NCBI RefSeq assembly: GCF_001696535.1
Contig: NZ_MBQE01000005.1
Span: 523,508-587,507, forward strand
DNA from: Stappia indica
GTDB taxonomy: Bacteria; Pseudomonadota; Alphaproteobacteria; Rhizobiales; Stappiaceae
DNA: 64,000 nucleotides
Reading direction: 5' to 3'
Each line of letters begins with the position of its first letter. The first letter of the stretch is position 1. The notes beneath the pieces were generated by a model. That model did not search any database. It was not told where the DNA came from and worked only from the letters and a program-made list of their open reading frames with translations. Below, in pieces: positions 24,603 to 34,416 of the stretch. A program made the translations under genes and the position numbers.

Positions 24603-27023
24603 ATGAAGTTCACCCTGTCCTGGCTGAAGGAACACCTGGAGACCGACGCCACCCTCGACGAGATCGTCGAGGCGCTGACCCGCGTCGGCCTGGAGGTCGA
24701 GGATGTCGCCAACCCGGCCGACCGCCTCAAGCCCTTCACCATCGCCAAGGTGCTGGAGGCCCGCCAGCACCCCAATGCCGACCGCCTGCGCGTGCTCACC
24801 GTCGATGCCGGCGACGGCAAGGCGCCGCTGCAGATCGTCTGCGGCGCGCCCAATGCCCGCACCGGCCTCGTCGGCGTGCTCGCCCGTCCGGGCGACTATG
24901 TGCCCGGCATCGACGTGACCCTGTCCGTCGGCAAGATCCGCGACGTCGAGAGCTTCGGCATGATGTGCTCCGAGCGCGAGCTGGAGCTGTCGGAAGCCCA
25001 TGACGGCATCATCGATCTGCCCGAGGACGCGCCGGTCGGCACCTCCTACGCCGCCTATGTCGGCCTCGACGATCCGGTCATCGAGATCGGCCTGACGCCG
25101 AACCGCCCGGACTGCACCGGCGTTGCCGGCATCGCCCGCGACCTCGCGGCCGTCGGCCTCGGCAAGCTGAAGGAAAACCGCCCGGCCCAGATCCCGGGCG
25201 AGGGCCCGTGCCCGGTCGACGTGCGGTTGGAGTTCGGTGACACGCCCCCGCTCTGCCCGGCCTTCGCCCTGCGCCTGGTGGGCGGCGTCAAGAACGGCCC
25301 CTCGCCGGAATGGATGCAGAAGCGCCTGCGCGCCATCGGCCTGCGCCCGATCAACGCGCTGGTCGACATCACCAACTACATCACCTTCGACCGGGGCCGC
25401 CCGCTGCACGTCTTCGACGCGGCCAAGGTCAAGGGCGACCTCGTCGTGCGGCGCGGCCGCGAGGGCGAGGAGCTGCTGGCGCTCGACGGCCGCACCTACA
25501 AGGTGGACGACGGCATCTGCGTCATCGCCGACGACAACGGCTTGGAATCTCTCGCCGGCATCATGGGCGGCGAGCTGTCCGGCTGCACCGACGAGACCAC
25601 CGATGTGCTGATCGAATCGGCCCTGTGGGACGAGACCAACATCGCCCGCACCGGCCGCCGGCTCGGCATCAACACCGATGCCCGCTACCGCTTCGAGCGC
25701 GGCGTCGATCCCGCCTTCTGCGTACCGGGCCTCGAGCTTGCCACCCGCCTGGTCATGGACCTGTGCGGCGGCACGCCGAGCGAGGTGAAGCTCGCCGGCG
25801 AGGTGCCGGAGACGGACCGCAGCATCGAGTTCCCTTACGCAGAGGTGAAGCGCCTCTCCGGTCTCAAGCTCGCCGATGCCGAGATCAAGGGCGTGCTCAC
25901 CCGTCTCGGCTTCTGGGTCACGGGCACGGGAGACACCGTGCGCGTCGCCCCGCCGTCCTGGCGCCCGGATGTCCACGGCAAGGCCGACCTTGTCGAGGAG
26001 GTCGTGCGCATCGTCGGCCTCGATTCGGTCGCCTCGACGCCGCTGCCGCGCGGCGCCACCGTCGCCCGCCAGATGCTAACGCCGGCGCAGGTCCGCCGCT
26101 CGCAGGCGCGCCGCGCGCTCGCCGTGCGCGGCATGAAGGAAGCGGTCACCTGGTCGTTCATCCCTCAGGACCAGGCCGAGGCCTTCGGCGGCGGCTCGCC
26201 CGTGCTGCGTCTCGCCAACCCGATCTCCGCCGACATGTCGGACATGCGCCCCAGCCTCGTGCCGGGTCTGGCCACGGCGGCGCAGCGCAATGCCGATCGC
26301 GGCTATCCGGACGTCGCCCTGTTCGAGGTCGGCCAGGTCTTCGCCGACGACACGCCGCAGGGCCAGTCGATGGTGGCCGCCGGCATTCGCCGCGGCACCG
26401 CGGTGATGACCGGTGCCGACCGCCACTGGGCCGGCAATGCGCCGCAGGTCGGCGTGTTCGACGCCCGTGCCGATGCCGAGGCGGTTCTTGCCGCCATCGG
26501 CGCGCCGGTCGACAAGCTGATGGTCTTCTCCGAAAGCGCGCCCTGGCTGCATCCGGGCCGCTCGGGCGAGCTGCGTCTCGGGCCCAAGACGGTGCTGGCC
26601 CGCTTCGGCGAGCTGCATCCGCGCATCGCGCGGGCCTTCGATCTCGACGGCCGTCTCGCCGTGTTCGAGGTCTATCTCGACGCGGTGCCGCTGCCCAAGG
26701 GCAAGTCGAGCCGCTCGAAGGGCGCCTTCGCCGCCTCCGACCTGATGCCGGTGCGCCGCGACTTCGCCTTCGTGGTGGAGGAGGCGGTCACCGCCGACCG
26801 GCTGCTCAAGGCCGCGCGCGGCGCCGAAAAGACCTTGATCAGCGATGTCACGTTGTTCGACGTCTATCGCGGTGCCGGCGTTGCCGAGGGCTACAAGTCG
26901 CTGGCCATCGACGTGACGCTGCAGCCGCGCGAGCGCACCCTCACCGAGGAGGAGATCGACGCGGTCGGCGCCAAGATCCGTGCCGCGGTGGAAAAGGCGA
27001 CCGGCGGCACCCTGCGCGGCTGA
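24603..27023 (+). CDS. pheT: Phenylalanine--tRNA ligase beta subunit
   Basis: An 806-residue beta subunit with the full domain set: start [20 protein letters not shown], the tRNA-binding (EMAP-like) domain at about 40-150 ([20 protein letters not shown]), the B3/B4 editing domain at about 210-385 with [19 protein letters not shown] and [13 protein letters not shown], the B5 domain, the core, and a C-terminal anticodon-binding FDX-ACB domain (about 710-806, [11 protein letters not shown]). Length is normal. ATG 24603 lies after a GAAGAGACGCAAGACC stretch. Confidence 0.97.
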   Translation: MKFTLSWLKEHLETDATLDEIVEALTRVGLEVEDVANPADRLKPFTIAKVLEARQHPNADRLRVLTVDAGDGKAPLQIVCGAPNARTGLVGVLARPGDYVPGIDVTLSVGKIRDVESFGMMCSERELELSEAHDGIIDLPEDAPVGTSYAAYVGLDDPVIEIGLTPNRPDCTGVAGIARDLAAVGLGKLKENRPAQIPGEGPCPVDVRLEFGDTPPLCPAFALRLVGGVKNGPSPEWMQKRLRAIGLRPINALVDITNYITFDRGRPLHVFDAAKVKGDLVVRRGREGEELLALDGRTYKVDDGICVIADDNGLESLAGIMGGELSGCTDETTDVLIESALWDETNIARTGRRLGINTDARYRFERGVDPAFCVPGLELATRLVMDLCGGTPSEVKLAGEVPETDRSIEFPYAEVKRLSGLKLADAEIKGVLTRLGFWVTGTGDTVRVAPPSWRPDVHGKADLVEEVVRIVGLDSVASTPLPRGATVARQMLTPAQVRRSQARRALAVRGMKEAVTWSFIPQDQAEAFGGGSPVLRLANPISADMSDMRPSLVPGLATAAQRNADRGYPDVALFEVGQVFADDTPQGQSMVAAGIRRGTAVMTGADRHWAGNAPQVGVFDARADAEAVLAAIGAPVDKLMVFSESAPWLHPGRSGELRLGPKTVLARFGELHPRIARAFDLDGRLAVFEVYLDAVPLPKGKSSRSKGAFAASDLMPVRRDFAFVVEEAVTADRLLKAARGAEKTLISDVTLFDVYRGAGVAEGYKSLAIDVTLQPRERTLTEEEIDAVGAKIRAAVEKATGGTLRG

Positions 27024-27043
27024 CGGCCGAGATTGAGTCTTGC

Positions 27044-27133
27044 GCCGCCGCCCTTGTCCGCAAGGACGACCGGGCGGCGGTAAGCACAGGACTTGCGCGT
27101 CGTCTCCTTGCCCGCCATCCTTGCGGACAAGGG
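27044..27133 (+). other. Competing hairpins in the pheT-nucleotidyltransferase gap
   Basis: A 16-bp perfect inverted repeat, CCCTTGTCCGCAAGGA (27051-27066) and TCCTTGCGGACAAGGG (27118-27133), overlaps a second hairpin in which CCGCCGCCC (27044-27052) pairs with GGGCGGCGG (27072-27080) around GTCC-GCAA-GGAC. The two folds cannot fully coexist. No T-run follows. Confidence 0.55.
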
Positions 27134-27177
27134 GGCTATGCGCGGTGCAGACTGCGCAGATCGGAAAGGGTCATGCG

Positions 27178-28200
27178 ATGAAGCCGGCGCAAGCCGTGCC
27201 TCCCGCCCTCGGCCAGGGCCTTGCCTTCGGGCGCACCACGCTGGGCGATCCTTCGCTGACCGGCGAGGACGACCGCAGGCGCGTGCTGGAGCTGATCCTG
27301 CGCACGGATCCGGTGGTGATGCGCGTGCTGCGCATCGCCCGCAGCCTTGCCCTGCCGGACTGGCGGCTGGCCAGCGGCGCCATCTACCAGACCGTCTGGA
27401 ACGCACTGACCGGCCGCCCGGCCGGCCACGGCATCCGCGATTTCGATCTGCTCTATTTCGACGGCGCCGACACCAGCTACGAGGCGGAGGACCGGGTGAT
27501 CACGCGCGCCCGCCCGTCCTTTTCCCGCCTGCCGGCGCCGGTGGAAATCCGCAACCAGGCGCGCGTTGCCCTGTGGTTCCGGCAAAAGCACGGCATCGAC
27601 TACCCTTCGCTCTCCTGCACGGACGAGGCGCTGGTCAACTATGCCGCGCGCACCCATTCGGTCGCCGTGCGGCTGGAGGCGGACGGCCGCCTGTCGCTCG
27701 CCGCGCCCTTCGGTCTGGCCGACATCTTCGCCATGCGGCTGGTGCCGAACCCGGTGCTCGACAATGCCTCGACCTATCTCGACAAGGCGCTGCGAATGAA
27801 GGCCGCCTGGCCGGAGCTGGAGATCCTGCCCTGGCCGTCGTCCGGGCGGACGGGTGTCGCGCCGGGTGTCGACGAGCCCACTCCCGAGGCGGCCAACGAG
27901 GACGAGCCGAATGAGGAGACACCTGCCGGCGCATCGGCGCCGCTCTCCCACCGCGAGGAATTGCTGCGGCAGAGCCCGTTCCGCCGCCATCTCGCCGGCG
28001 ACCGCTACGCCCGCCTCGTGAGAGGCGACTTCGGCGCGCCGTCAGACCCCGTGGAAGACGGGGAGGACGAGGGCGACGAGACGGATGCGGCGCAGGCCTC
28101 GCGCCCTGCCGGTCCTTCGGCCGCGGATCAGCCGGCGGCGAGCGTTGCCCGCGACTGGATCCGCGTCTCCACCAGCCCGCGCAGCGAATTTCCCAGATAG
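27178..28200 (+). CDS. Nucleotidyltransferase-family protein with acidic C-terminal extension
   Basis: A 340-residue protein. The central part (about 40-220) resembles the nucleotidyltransferase-like family PF06042/COG3575: RIARSLALPDWRLASGAIYQ, then GHGIRDFDLLYFDGADTSYE with the acidic metal-site residues, and SLSCTDEALVNYAARTHSVA. Substrate unknown. The last 100 residues are acidic and low-complexity, not part of the family, and the final 73 bases overlap the convergent pabBC gene. ATG 27178 follows GGAAAGGGT. Shortening of the protein by a missed frame shift in the tail cannot be excluded. Confidence 0.75.
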   Translation: MKPAQAVPPALGQGLAFGRTTLGDPSLTGEDDRRRVLELILRTDPVVMRVLRIARSLALPDWRLASGAIYQTVWNALTGRPAGHGIRDFDLLYFDGADTSYEAEDRVITRARPSFSRLPAPVEIRNQARVALWFRQKHGIDYPSLSCTDEALVNYAARTHSVAVRLEADGRLSLAAPFGLADIFAMRLVPNPVLDNASTYLDKALRMKAAWPELEILPWPSSGRTGVAPGVDEPTPEAANEDEPNEETPAGASAPLSHREELLRQSPFRRHLAGDRYARLVRGDFGAPSDPVEDGEDEGDETDAAQASRPAGPSAADQPAASVARDWIRVSTSPRSEFPR

Positions 28201-30005
28201 ATCTTGTCCGCCTTGGCGAGGTCCTCGGGCCGCAGGTCCGCTTCCACCGCGCGCCCCGTGTCCAGCAGCGCTGCCCTCAGCGTGCCCGGCAGCAGCCCGT
28301 GCCGCAGCGCCGGTGTCAGCAGCCGTCCGCCGCGCGCGAGGAAGAGGTTGGTGAAGCTTCCTTCCGTCAGAAAGCCCTCGTCATTGGCGAAGATCACCTC
28401 GTCGCAGCCGGTCGAAGCGGCCAGCCGCGCCCGCGTGCCGTCATAGGTCTCGCGCCGCGTCGTCTTGTGCAGCAGCAGCGGATCGTCGGACGGCATCGTC
28501 ACGTCGGCGAGCACCGCCGTCCAGTGCGCGACAGCCGGCGGCAGCTCCCGGTCCTCCAGCGACAGCTTTCCGCTGCCCGCCAGCTCCAGCCGCACCCGCC
28601 GCGGGCCGTCGAACGCGCCGGCCCGGCCTGCCAGCAGCGCCCGCGCACCCTCCACGTCGAGCGGAAAGCCGAGCCGCGCGGCGCTGTTGATGAGCCGGCT
28701 AAGGTGCCGTTCCAGCAGCAGGTATCCGGAAAGCGGATCGCCGGTCTCCGCCGGGTGCCACGCCATCGTCTCGAACAGCGAGAAGTCCGGCGCCCGGCGC
28801 TCCAGGAAGGCGAGCTTCAGCCGGCACTCGTCGTATTCCGGGGTGCTGGCGGAATCGAACACCAGCCCCGATCCCGCGCCCGCCTCGAACCGGCCGTCCG
28901 CCTCCACCACCAGCGTGCGGATCGCCACGTTGAAGCGGAAGTCGCCGGAAGGCTCCAGATGGCCGATGCCGCCGGTATAGATGCCGCGCGGCCCGCTCTC
29001 CAGCCTATGGATGGCCTGCATGGCCGAGAGTTTCGGCGCTCCGGTGATCGAGCCGCAGGGAAACAGCTCGCGCATGCAGGCGGCGAAGCCGGTCCCGGCC
29101 GGGACCTCGCCCTCCACGGTCGAGGTCATCTGGAACAGCGTCGCATAGGGCTCGACCTCGAACAGGCGCGGCACCTGTACGCTGCCCGTTTCCGCGATGC
29201 GTGACAGGTCGTTGCGCATCAGGTCGACGATCATCACGTTCTCGGCTTGCGACTTCGGGTCGCTCGCGAGCGCCCGCGCGATCTGTCGGTCTTCCTCGCC
29301 CGTTTGCCCGCGCGGCGCAGTGCCCTTCATCGGCCGCGTGGCGACGCGCGTGCCGCGCCGCTCCAGGAAGAGCTCCGGCGACAGCGACAGCACGGTCCGG
29401 GTGTCGGTGCGCAGGAAGGCCGCATGGCCGACCGGCTGCGACAGCAGCAGCCGGGCGAACAGGATCGCCGGATCGCCGGTGATCTGCCCGCGCGCCCGCA
29501 TGGTCAGGTTGGCCTGGTAGATATCGCCTCTGGCGAGATGCGCGCGCACGGCGGCAAAGGCCGCATCGTACGCCTCGCGCGTCAGCTCGAAGCCGTCGAC
29601 GCGGGCATCCGTTCCCGCGCATCCCTCCTGCGCGATGTCGCCGGCACCGAGCCGCGCCAGCCCCTCGCTCAATGTCAGCTGTTCGGGCGCATCGAAGACG
29701 GCCAACCGCACCAGCGGCAACGCCGGATCGCTCGGCGCCAGCGGCCGCAGTTTCTCCTCGAAGGCGAAGCCCGCCTCATAGGCGATGTATCCGGCGACAT
29801 GGAAGCCCGCGCGAGCCGCTGCTTCCGCCTCGGCGAGGGCGGCCGCCACGTCGCTCACTTCATGGCAGGCGATGACGCGCCGCGGCCGGGCGAACAGCAG
29901 CGCCGTTCCCGCTCCCGCGTCGAAAAGCACCAGCGTCTCGGAGGGTCTTCCGGGAGCTGTCGCCCGCCCCGCGTCGCCGCTCTCGTCGTCGCCGCTCTCG
30001 TCCAT
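28128..30005 (-). CDS. Fused aminodeoxychorismate synthase component I and aminodeoxychorismate lyase
   Basis: A 625-residue fusion making p-aminobenzoate for folate. Residues about 20-390 are the PabB chorismate-binding domain: LARGDIYQANLTMRARG, RPMKGTAPRG, RNDLSRIAETGSVQVP, PCGSITGAPKLSAM and YTGGIGHLEPSGDFRFNVAI. Residues about 405-625 are the PabC (aminotransferase class IV) lyase with LHKTTRRETYD (PLP Lys region) and EVIFANDEGFLTEGSFTNLF. The glutamine amidotransferase PabA is not here. The start ATG 30005 is followed by an acidic repeat ESGDDESGD. The 3' end overlaps the convergent gene by 73 bp. Confidence 0.93.
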   Translation of the reverse strand: MDESGDDESGDAGRATAPGRPSETLVLFDAGAGTALLFARPRRVIACHEVSDVAAALAEAEAAARAGFHVAGYIAYEAGFAFEEKLRPLAPSDPALPLVRLAVFDAPEQLTLSEGLARLGAGDIAQEGCAGTDARVDGFELTREAYDAAFAAVRAHLARGDIYQANLTMRARGQITGDPAILFARLLLSQPVGHAAFLRTDTRTVLSLSPELFLERRGTRVATRPMKGTAPRGQTGEEDRQIARALASDPKSQAENVMIVDLMRNDLSRIAETGSVQVPRLFEVEPYATLFQMTSTVEGEVPAGTGFAACMRELFPCGSITGAPKLSAMQAIHRLESGPRGIYTGGIGHLEPSGDFRFNVAIRTLVVEADGRFEAGAGSGLVFDSASTPEYDECRLKLAFLERRAPDFSLFETMAWHPAETGDPLSGYLLLERHLSRLINSAARLGFPLDVEGARALLAGRAGAFDGPRRVRLELAGSGKLSLEDRELPPAVAHWTAVLADVTMPSDDPLLLHKTTRRETYDGTRARLAASTGCDEVIFANDEGFLTEGSFTNLFLARGGRLLTPALRHGLLPGTLRAALLDTGRAVEADLRPEDLAKADKIYLGNSLRGLVETRIQSRATLAAG

Positions 30006-30120
30006 GTGCTGCCGGCCTCGTCCTGTCGGTCCGTCCTCCCCCGCGCCCTCTTAAGCCCGTTGCCCCGCGTTGCATAGCCGCCGGCGCGACACGGGACCCG
30101 CCCGTTTGCGCCGTCCGGCC

Positions 30121-31134
30121 TCACACGGCGGCGAGGACGAAGGTCATCAACGTGCCGTAGGTCTCGCACATGCGTGCATGCACCTTGTCGAGGATGCGGC
30201 GCGGCGAGCCCATCAGCCGGCCCATCACATGGTCGCGCGGATAGCGGTACAGCTTGCCGATCAACCGGGCGATGCCGCGCTTGCCGGTGACATGCGCAAC
30301 GCCCGCATGCTCCGCCGTCAGCGTCTGCCACAGCATCTCGTAGTTCTCCGGCATCGGCCGCGGCATGTCGCAGAACGCCGCCCCCGTCTTGCGGGCGATC
30401 AGTGTCGTGCTGCCGCTGCTCTGGGGCAGGATCTCGAAGCCCGCCTTCAGCACCATCGCCTTCAGCGTTTCGTGGCTGAAATTGTGGATATGGGCGTAGT
30501 GGAAGCGGGTCCAGGGCGCGTGGCTGGCATGGCCGATGTCGGGCACCGCGACGCACAGGATGCCGCCCGGCCGCAACAGCGTGTTGAGAAAGCGCAGCGA
30601 GGCGAGCGGGTCCGGCAGGTGCTCCAGCACATGGCTGAGGTTGAGAATGTCGAAATGCGCCTTCGGCAGGTCCGCCTCCTCGAAGGTGCAGTTCTGCACC
30701 GGCAGGCCGAGCTCCTCGCGGGTGTATTCCGCATAACCGGTGTTCGGCTCGACGCCGGTCACCTCGAAGCCCGCCTTGCGCGCCATGTAGAGGATCTCGC
30801 CGCTGCCCGAGCCGATGTCGAGGAAGCGGCGCCGCTCCGGCCCGACCAGCGCGGCCAGCTCCGCCACCCGCTGATACGCGCCCGGCGCGTAGCGGTAGAC
30901 ATGCTTGAGCTTCGGCTTGTGGGTGCCCTTGTAGGCCTTGCGGTAGTCCTCGGCGTAGAACCGCTGCAGTTCCTCCGGCGAGGGGATCGGGTGGCTGTGC
31001 ACCAGCCCGCAGCCGGTGCAGATCACCGTTGTCAGCTTCTGGAACCCGCGCCCCACCAGCGAGACGATGCGCCGTTCGCGCGTGTCGCAAACCGCGCAGT
31101 TTCCTCCGGCCTCCAGGGTCTGGCCGGTCTTCAT
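30121..31134 (-). CDS. Class I SAM-dependent methyltransferase with N-terminal zinc-knuckle
   Basis: A 337-residue protein. Residues about 10-45 hold two Cys pairs, CAVC and CTGCG, a likely zinc knuckle. The methyltransferase core follows with motif I LDIGSGSGEILYMARKAG and motif IV-like HFDILNLSHVLEHLPDPLAS. This layout resembles C-methyltransferases or SAM enzymes of sugar and polysaccharide pathways, but the substrate is unknown. ATG 31134 is preferred because GGGAGAAG precedes it; a TTG 24 bases earlier is the only upstream option. It stands alone between pabBC and the permease gene. Confidence 0.85.
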   Translation of the reverse strand: MKTGQTLEAGGNCAVCDTRERRIVSLVGRGFQKLTTVICTGCGLVHSHPIPSPEELQRFYAEDYRKAYKGTHKPKLKHVYRYAPGAYQRVAELAALVGPERRRFLDIGSGSGEILYMARKAGFEVTGVEPNTGYAEYTREELGLPVQNCTFEEADLPKAHFDILNLSHVLEHLPDPLASLRFLNTLLRPGGILCVAVPDIGHASHAPWTRFHYAHIHNFSHETLKAMVLKAGFEILPQSSGSTTLIARKTGAAFCDMPRPMPENYEMLWQTLTAEHAGVAHVTGKRGIARLIGKLYRYPRDHVMGRLMGSPRRILDKVHARMCETYGTLMTFVLAAV

Positions 31135-31335
31135 CTTCTCCCTCACATCGCCTCCCAAGCGCTCGTTTCCTGGACGTTTCGCGGGGCCGCGCCGGGCCCG
31201 GATTCAATCGCAATGGAACCTAGTAATTCTGCATAGGTTTACAAGGCTGGGTGCCGCTGCGGCATCACTTCTTTCGTTTTCCTTCTTCCCGCGACCCGCT
31301 ACAGAATCCGGCTGGGAGCAATTTCGGAGCAATTC

Positions 31336-33333
31336 ATGACCGGCGATCAGATCGCGATCATTGCCATCCTCGCCCTTGCGATGGCGGCCTTCCTGTCCGG
31401 CCGCCTGCGGCACGACATGGTGGCAATGGGGGCGCTGATCGCCTGCGTCGCGGCCGGCCTCGTGCCGTCCGAGGAGGCTTTCGCCGGCTTCGGCCATCCG
31501 GCGGTGATCACGGTCGCCTGCGTGCTGGTGCTCAGCCGCGGGCTGCAGACCTCCGGCGCCGTCGACGTGCTGGCCCGCACCGTGCTGCCGGACAATGCCG
31601 GGCGCACGCTCAGCCTCGCCGCGCTGACCGGCCTCGGCGCCGCGCTCTCCGGCTTCATGAACAATGTCGGCGCCATGGCGCTCCTGATGCCGGTGGCGCT
31701 GCAGCTCGCCCGCCGCCTCGACATGACGCCCGGCCGCATGCTGATGCCGCTCGCCTTCGGCACCATTCTCGGCGGCATGACGACGCTGATCGGCACCCCG
31801 CCCAACCTGATCGTCTCCGGCTTCCGTGCGTCCGCCGGCGGGGGCGGCGGCAGTTTCTCCATGTTCGACTTCGCGCCCGTCGGCCTCGCGGTGGCCTTGG
31901 CCGGCCTTGCCTTCATCGTCACCATCGGCTGGCGTCTGGTGCCGATCACCCGCGCCGCCGCGGGCGAGGCCTTCGAGGTCGGCTCCTATCTCACGGAAGT
32001 GCGGGTGGAGGAGAAGGGCAAGGCCGACGGCATGAACCTCTACGAGATCGAGGCCGAGCTCGACAAGGCCGCGGCCCAGGTCGTCGGCATGGTGCGCGGC
32101 GGCCTGCGCGTCAGCGCCCCGCGCGGCAACCGCCGGGTCCAGGGCGGCGACGTCCTGGTGCTGGAGGCGGATGTCGAGGGCATCGCCGAGGCGCTGTCGA
32201 AGCTCGACCTGACGCTGGAAGAACAGGCCAAGGCCCGCGACGAGGAGCGCGAGGAGAAGGAGCGCGTGCGCGAGGAGGAGGCCCGGCGCGAAGAGGACGA
32301 GCAGCGCCGCCGCGAGATCGACGAGGCGGCCAGTCTCGGCGACGTCGCGCTGGAGCCGGAGCCCGAACCGGCCGAACCCGAAAGCCCGGCCGAAGGCGAG
32401 GGGGATGCGGAAAAGGGCGAGGCGGGCGAGGCCGCCGACGCGGATGCCCGCGAGGTCCGCCGCGATACGGAAGCCGAGGAAGTGGTGCTGCGCGAGCTGG
32501 TCGTCCGGCCCGAGGCGCAGCTGGTCGGCCGCTCGGCGCGCGACCTTGCCCTGCGCAGCCGCTTCGGCGTCAACCTGCTCGGCGTCTCGCGCAACGGCCG
32601 CCGCTCGACCACGCGTCTGCGCACCCTGCAGCTGCAGTCGGGCGACCTGCTCTTGATGCAGGGCCCGGCCGACGTGCTGGCGGAGTTCGCGGCCGAGACC
32701 GGCTGCGTGCCGCTGGCCGAGCGCGAGCTGCGCATCCCGGACAAGCGCAAGGCGCTGCTGGCGGCCGGCATTCTCGGCCTGTCGATCCTGGTGACGGTCA
32801 TCGGCCTGCTGCCCGCCTCAGTGTCCTTCGCCGCCGGCGTGCTGGCCTCCATGCTGCTGCGCACGGTGCCGCTGCGCTCGGTCTACACGGCGATCGACTG
32901 GCCGGTGGTGGTGCTGCTCGCCGCGCTCATTCCCGTCGCCGGGGCGATGGAGGCGACCGGCACGGCCGAGCTCATCGCCACCTTCCTCGTCGGCACGCTG
33001 GCGCAGGGCCACCCCGTCGCGGCGCTGGCGATGGTGCTGGTGGTCACCATGTTCCTGTCGGATGTGATGAACAATGCGGCGACGGCAGCCGTCATGTGCC
33101 CCATCGCCATCGGCATCGCGGCGACGCTCGGCGTCAACCCGGATGCCTTCCTGATGGCCGTGGCCATCGGCGCGTCCTGTGCCTTCCTCACACCCATCGG
33201 CCACCAGAACAACACACTGATCCTGGGGCCGGGCGGCTTCGGCTTCGGCGATTACTGGCGCCTCGGCCTGCCGCTGGAGCTGGTCGTGGCGGCGGTGGCG
33301 GTGCCGATGCTGCTCCTCGTCTGGCCGCTGTAG
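31336..33333 (+). CDS. SLC13/DASS-type permease with two RCK_C domains and an acidic linker
   Basis: A 665-residue transporter. The membrane part is split: helices about 5-205 and 410-665. Each half carries the Asn-Asn signature (GFMNNVGAMALLMP; VMNNAATAAVMCP) and a hairpin motif (IGTPPNLIVSGF; LTPIGHQNNTLIL). Between them lie two TrkA-C/RCK-like domains (about 215-290 and 384-465) separated by residues 293-383, a run of Glu, Arg, Ala and Pro likely to be partly coiled. Family members import dicarboxylates, sulfate or other anions with Na+. The substrate is not determined. ATG 31336 follows GGAGC. Confidence 0.9.
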   Translation: MTGDQIAIIAILALAMAAFLSGRLRHDMVAMGALIACVAAGLVPSEEAFAGFGHPAVITVACVLVLSRGLQTSGAVDVLARTVLPDNAGRTLSLAALTGLGAALSGFMNNVGAMALLMPVALQLARRLDMTPGRMLMPLAFGTILGGMTTLIGTPPNLIVSGFRASAGGGGGSFSMFDFAPVGLAVALAGLAFIVTIGWRLVPITRAAAGEAFEVGSYLTEVRVEEKGKADGMNLYEIEAELDKAAAQVVGMVRGGLRVSAPRGNRRVQGGDVLVLEADVEGIAEALSKLDLTLEEQAKARDEEREEKERVREEEARREEDEQRRREIDEAASLGDVALEPEPEPAEPESPAEGEGDAEKGEAGEAADADAREVRRDTEAEEVVLRELVVRPEAQLVGRSARDLALRSRFGVNLLGVSRNGRRSTTRLRTLQLQSGDLLLMQGPADVLAEFAAETGCVPLAERELRIPDKRKALLAAGILGLSILVTVIGLLPASVSFAAGVLASMLLRTVPLRSVYTAIDWPVVVLLAALIPVAGAMEATGTAELIATFLVGTLAQGHPVAALAMVLVVTMFLSDVMNNAATAAVMCPIAIGIAATLGVNPDAFLMAVAIGASCAFLTPIGHQNNTLILGPGGFGFGDYWRLGLPLELVVAAVAVPMLLLVWPL

Positions 33334-33380
33334 CGGCTCGCGGCGAGGAGCAGGACGGGCCGGATCGCGGCGTCGGACGA

Positions 33381-33980
33381 TCAGGCGCGCTTGCGCCCCG
33401 TGAACATCGCCGCCACCAGGTTTTCCTTGTGCTCGAAGCTGGCCAGCAGCACGCCCGCCACATGCAGGAAGATCAGCGCCAGCGTGCCGTTCGCCAGCAC
33501 CTCGTGCACGTCCTCCAGCCACCTCGCGTCGCGATAGGCCAGCGTCTCCATCATGTAGCCGGTGACGCAGATGCCGGCGATGGCGGCGATCAGCGCCAGC
33601 ACCATGGCTCCGCCCGCCGGATTGTGGCCGATGTGCCGCCGCGCCTTCATCCGCACGCTGTCGGCGAGAAACCGCAGCACCTCGGCCGGCGGCCGCACGA
33701 ATTGGGAAAAGCGCGCGTGCTGCGGGCCGACGAAGCCCCAGACGATGCGCAGGGTCAGCAGCCCGGCGATGGTGTAGCCGGCGATCTCGTGCACCTGCTG
33801 CACCTCTTCCGCCGTCGCATAGGCGATGGCGAAGCCGGCGACCAGCGACCAGTGGAACAGGCGCACCAAGGGGTCCCAGACCCGCACGGTGCCGGCTGCC
33901 TCCGGGGCGGCATCCGCACCCGCCGGCGGGGCGGACGGCATCGCGCCGTCCGCTTCCGCCTGGTTCAGGGGGCTGTTCAT
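33381..33980 (-). CDS. Cytochrome b561-family membrane protein
   Basis: A 199-residue di-heme cytochrome b-type protein with four helices. Heme ligands are visible in VRLFHWSLVAGFA, EVQQVHEIAGYTI, and DVHEVLANGTLALIFLHVAGV. About 30 N-terminal residues are low-complexity Ala/Pro. It probably shuttles electrons between periplasmic donors and the quinone pool. ATG 33980 overlaps the stop of the PepSY gene (ATGA), so the two are co-translated; a PepSY and a cytochrome b561 commonly occur together. Confidence 0.9.
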   Translation of the reverse strand: MNSPLNQAEADGAMPSAPPAGADAAPEAAGTVRVWDPLVRLFHWSLVAGFAIAYATAEEVQQVHEIAGYTIAGLLTLRIVWGFVGPQHARFSQFVRPPAEVLRFLADSVRMKARRHIGHNPAGGAMVLALIAAIAGICVTGYMMETLAYRDARWLEDVHEVLANGTLALIFLHVAGVLLASFEHKENLVAAMFTGRKRA

Positions 33981-34279
33981 CCCCGTTCGCCGCGCTTGTC
34001 GTCGCGGCGCAGGATCTCGCCGGTCACCGGATGGACGTCGGCCTCGATGCGCGCACCGTTGGCGTCGTGGCCGTCGATCTCGTAGACGCCGTCGTCGATC
34101 TCGATCTCGCGGATCTTGTAGCCGGCGGCTTCCATCTTGGCCGTCACGTCGGCAATGCTCATCCACTGGTCGCGCGGCGCGTCGATGCCCCAGCGGTTGC
34201 GGCCGTCGTCGTCGTCGGCCATGGCGAGGCTCGGCGCGGCGACGAGGGCGAAGAGGGCGATGGCAAGGGTCTTCTGCAT
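33977..34279 (-). CDS. Periplasmic PepSY-domain protein
   Basis: A 100-residue protein with a signal peptide (cleavage near LAMA-DDDD at residue 21) and one PepSY domain (about 38-90: MSIADVTAKMEAAGYKIREI and ADVHPVTGEILRR). PepSY domains are thought to inhibit or modulate periplasmic enzymes or sense ligands. ATG 34279 follows AGGAGC. Divergent from a second PepSY/two-component operon 137 bp away, so the system may control this pair. Confidence 0.88.
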   Translation of the reverse strand: MQKTLAIALFALVAAPSLAMADDDDGRNRWGIDAPRDQWMSIADVTAKMEAAGYKIREIEIDDGVYEIDGHDANGARIEADVHPVTGEILRRDDKRGERG

Positions 34280-34416
34280 GATGGATGCTCCTGTTTGCGT
34301 TGCCGCGGTCCGCTGTCGAACCGCGAATGACGCCACCTTGCACCACGCCCCCTGACGCCGCGCCGATGCGTGTCGTCAGGCAATTGTCAGGATCGCTCCC
34401 CTATAGGAACAAGGTC

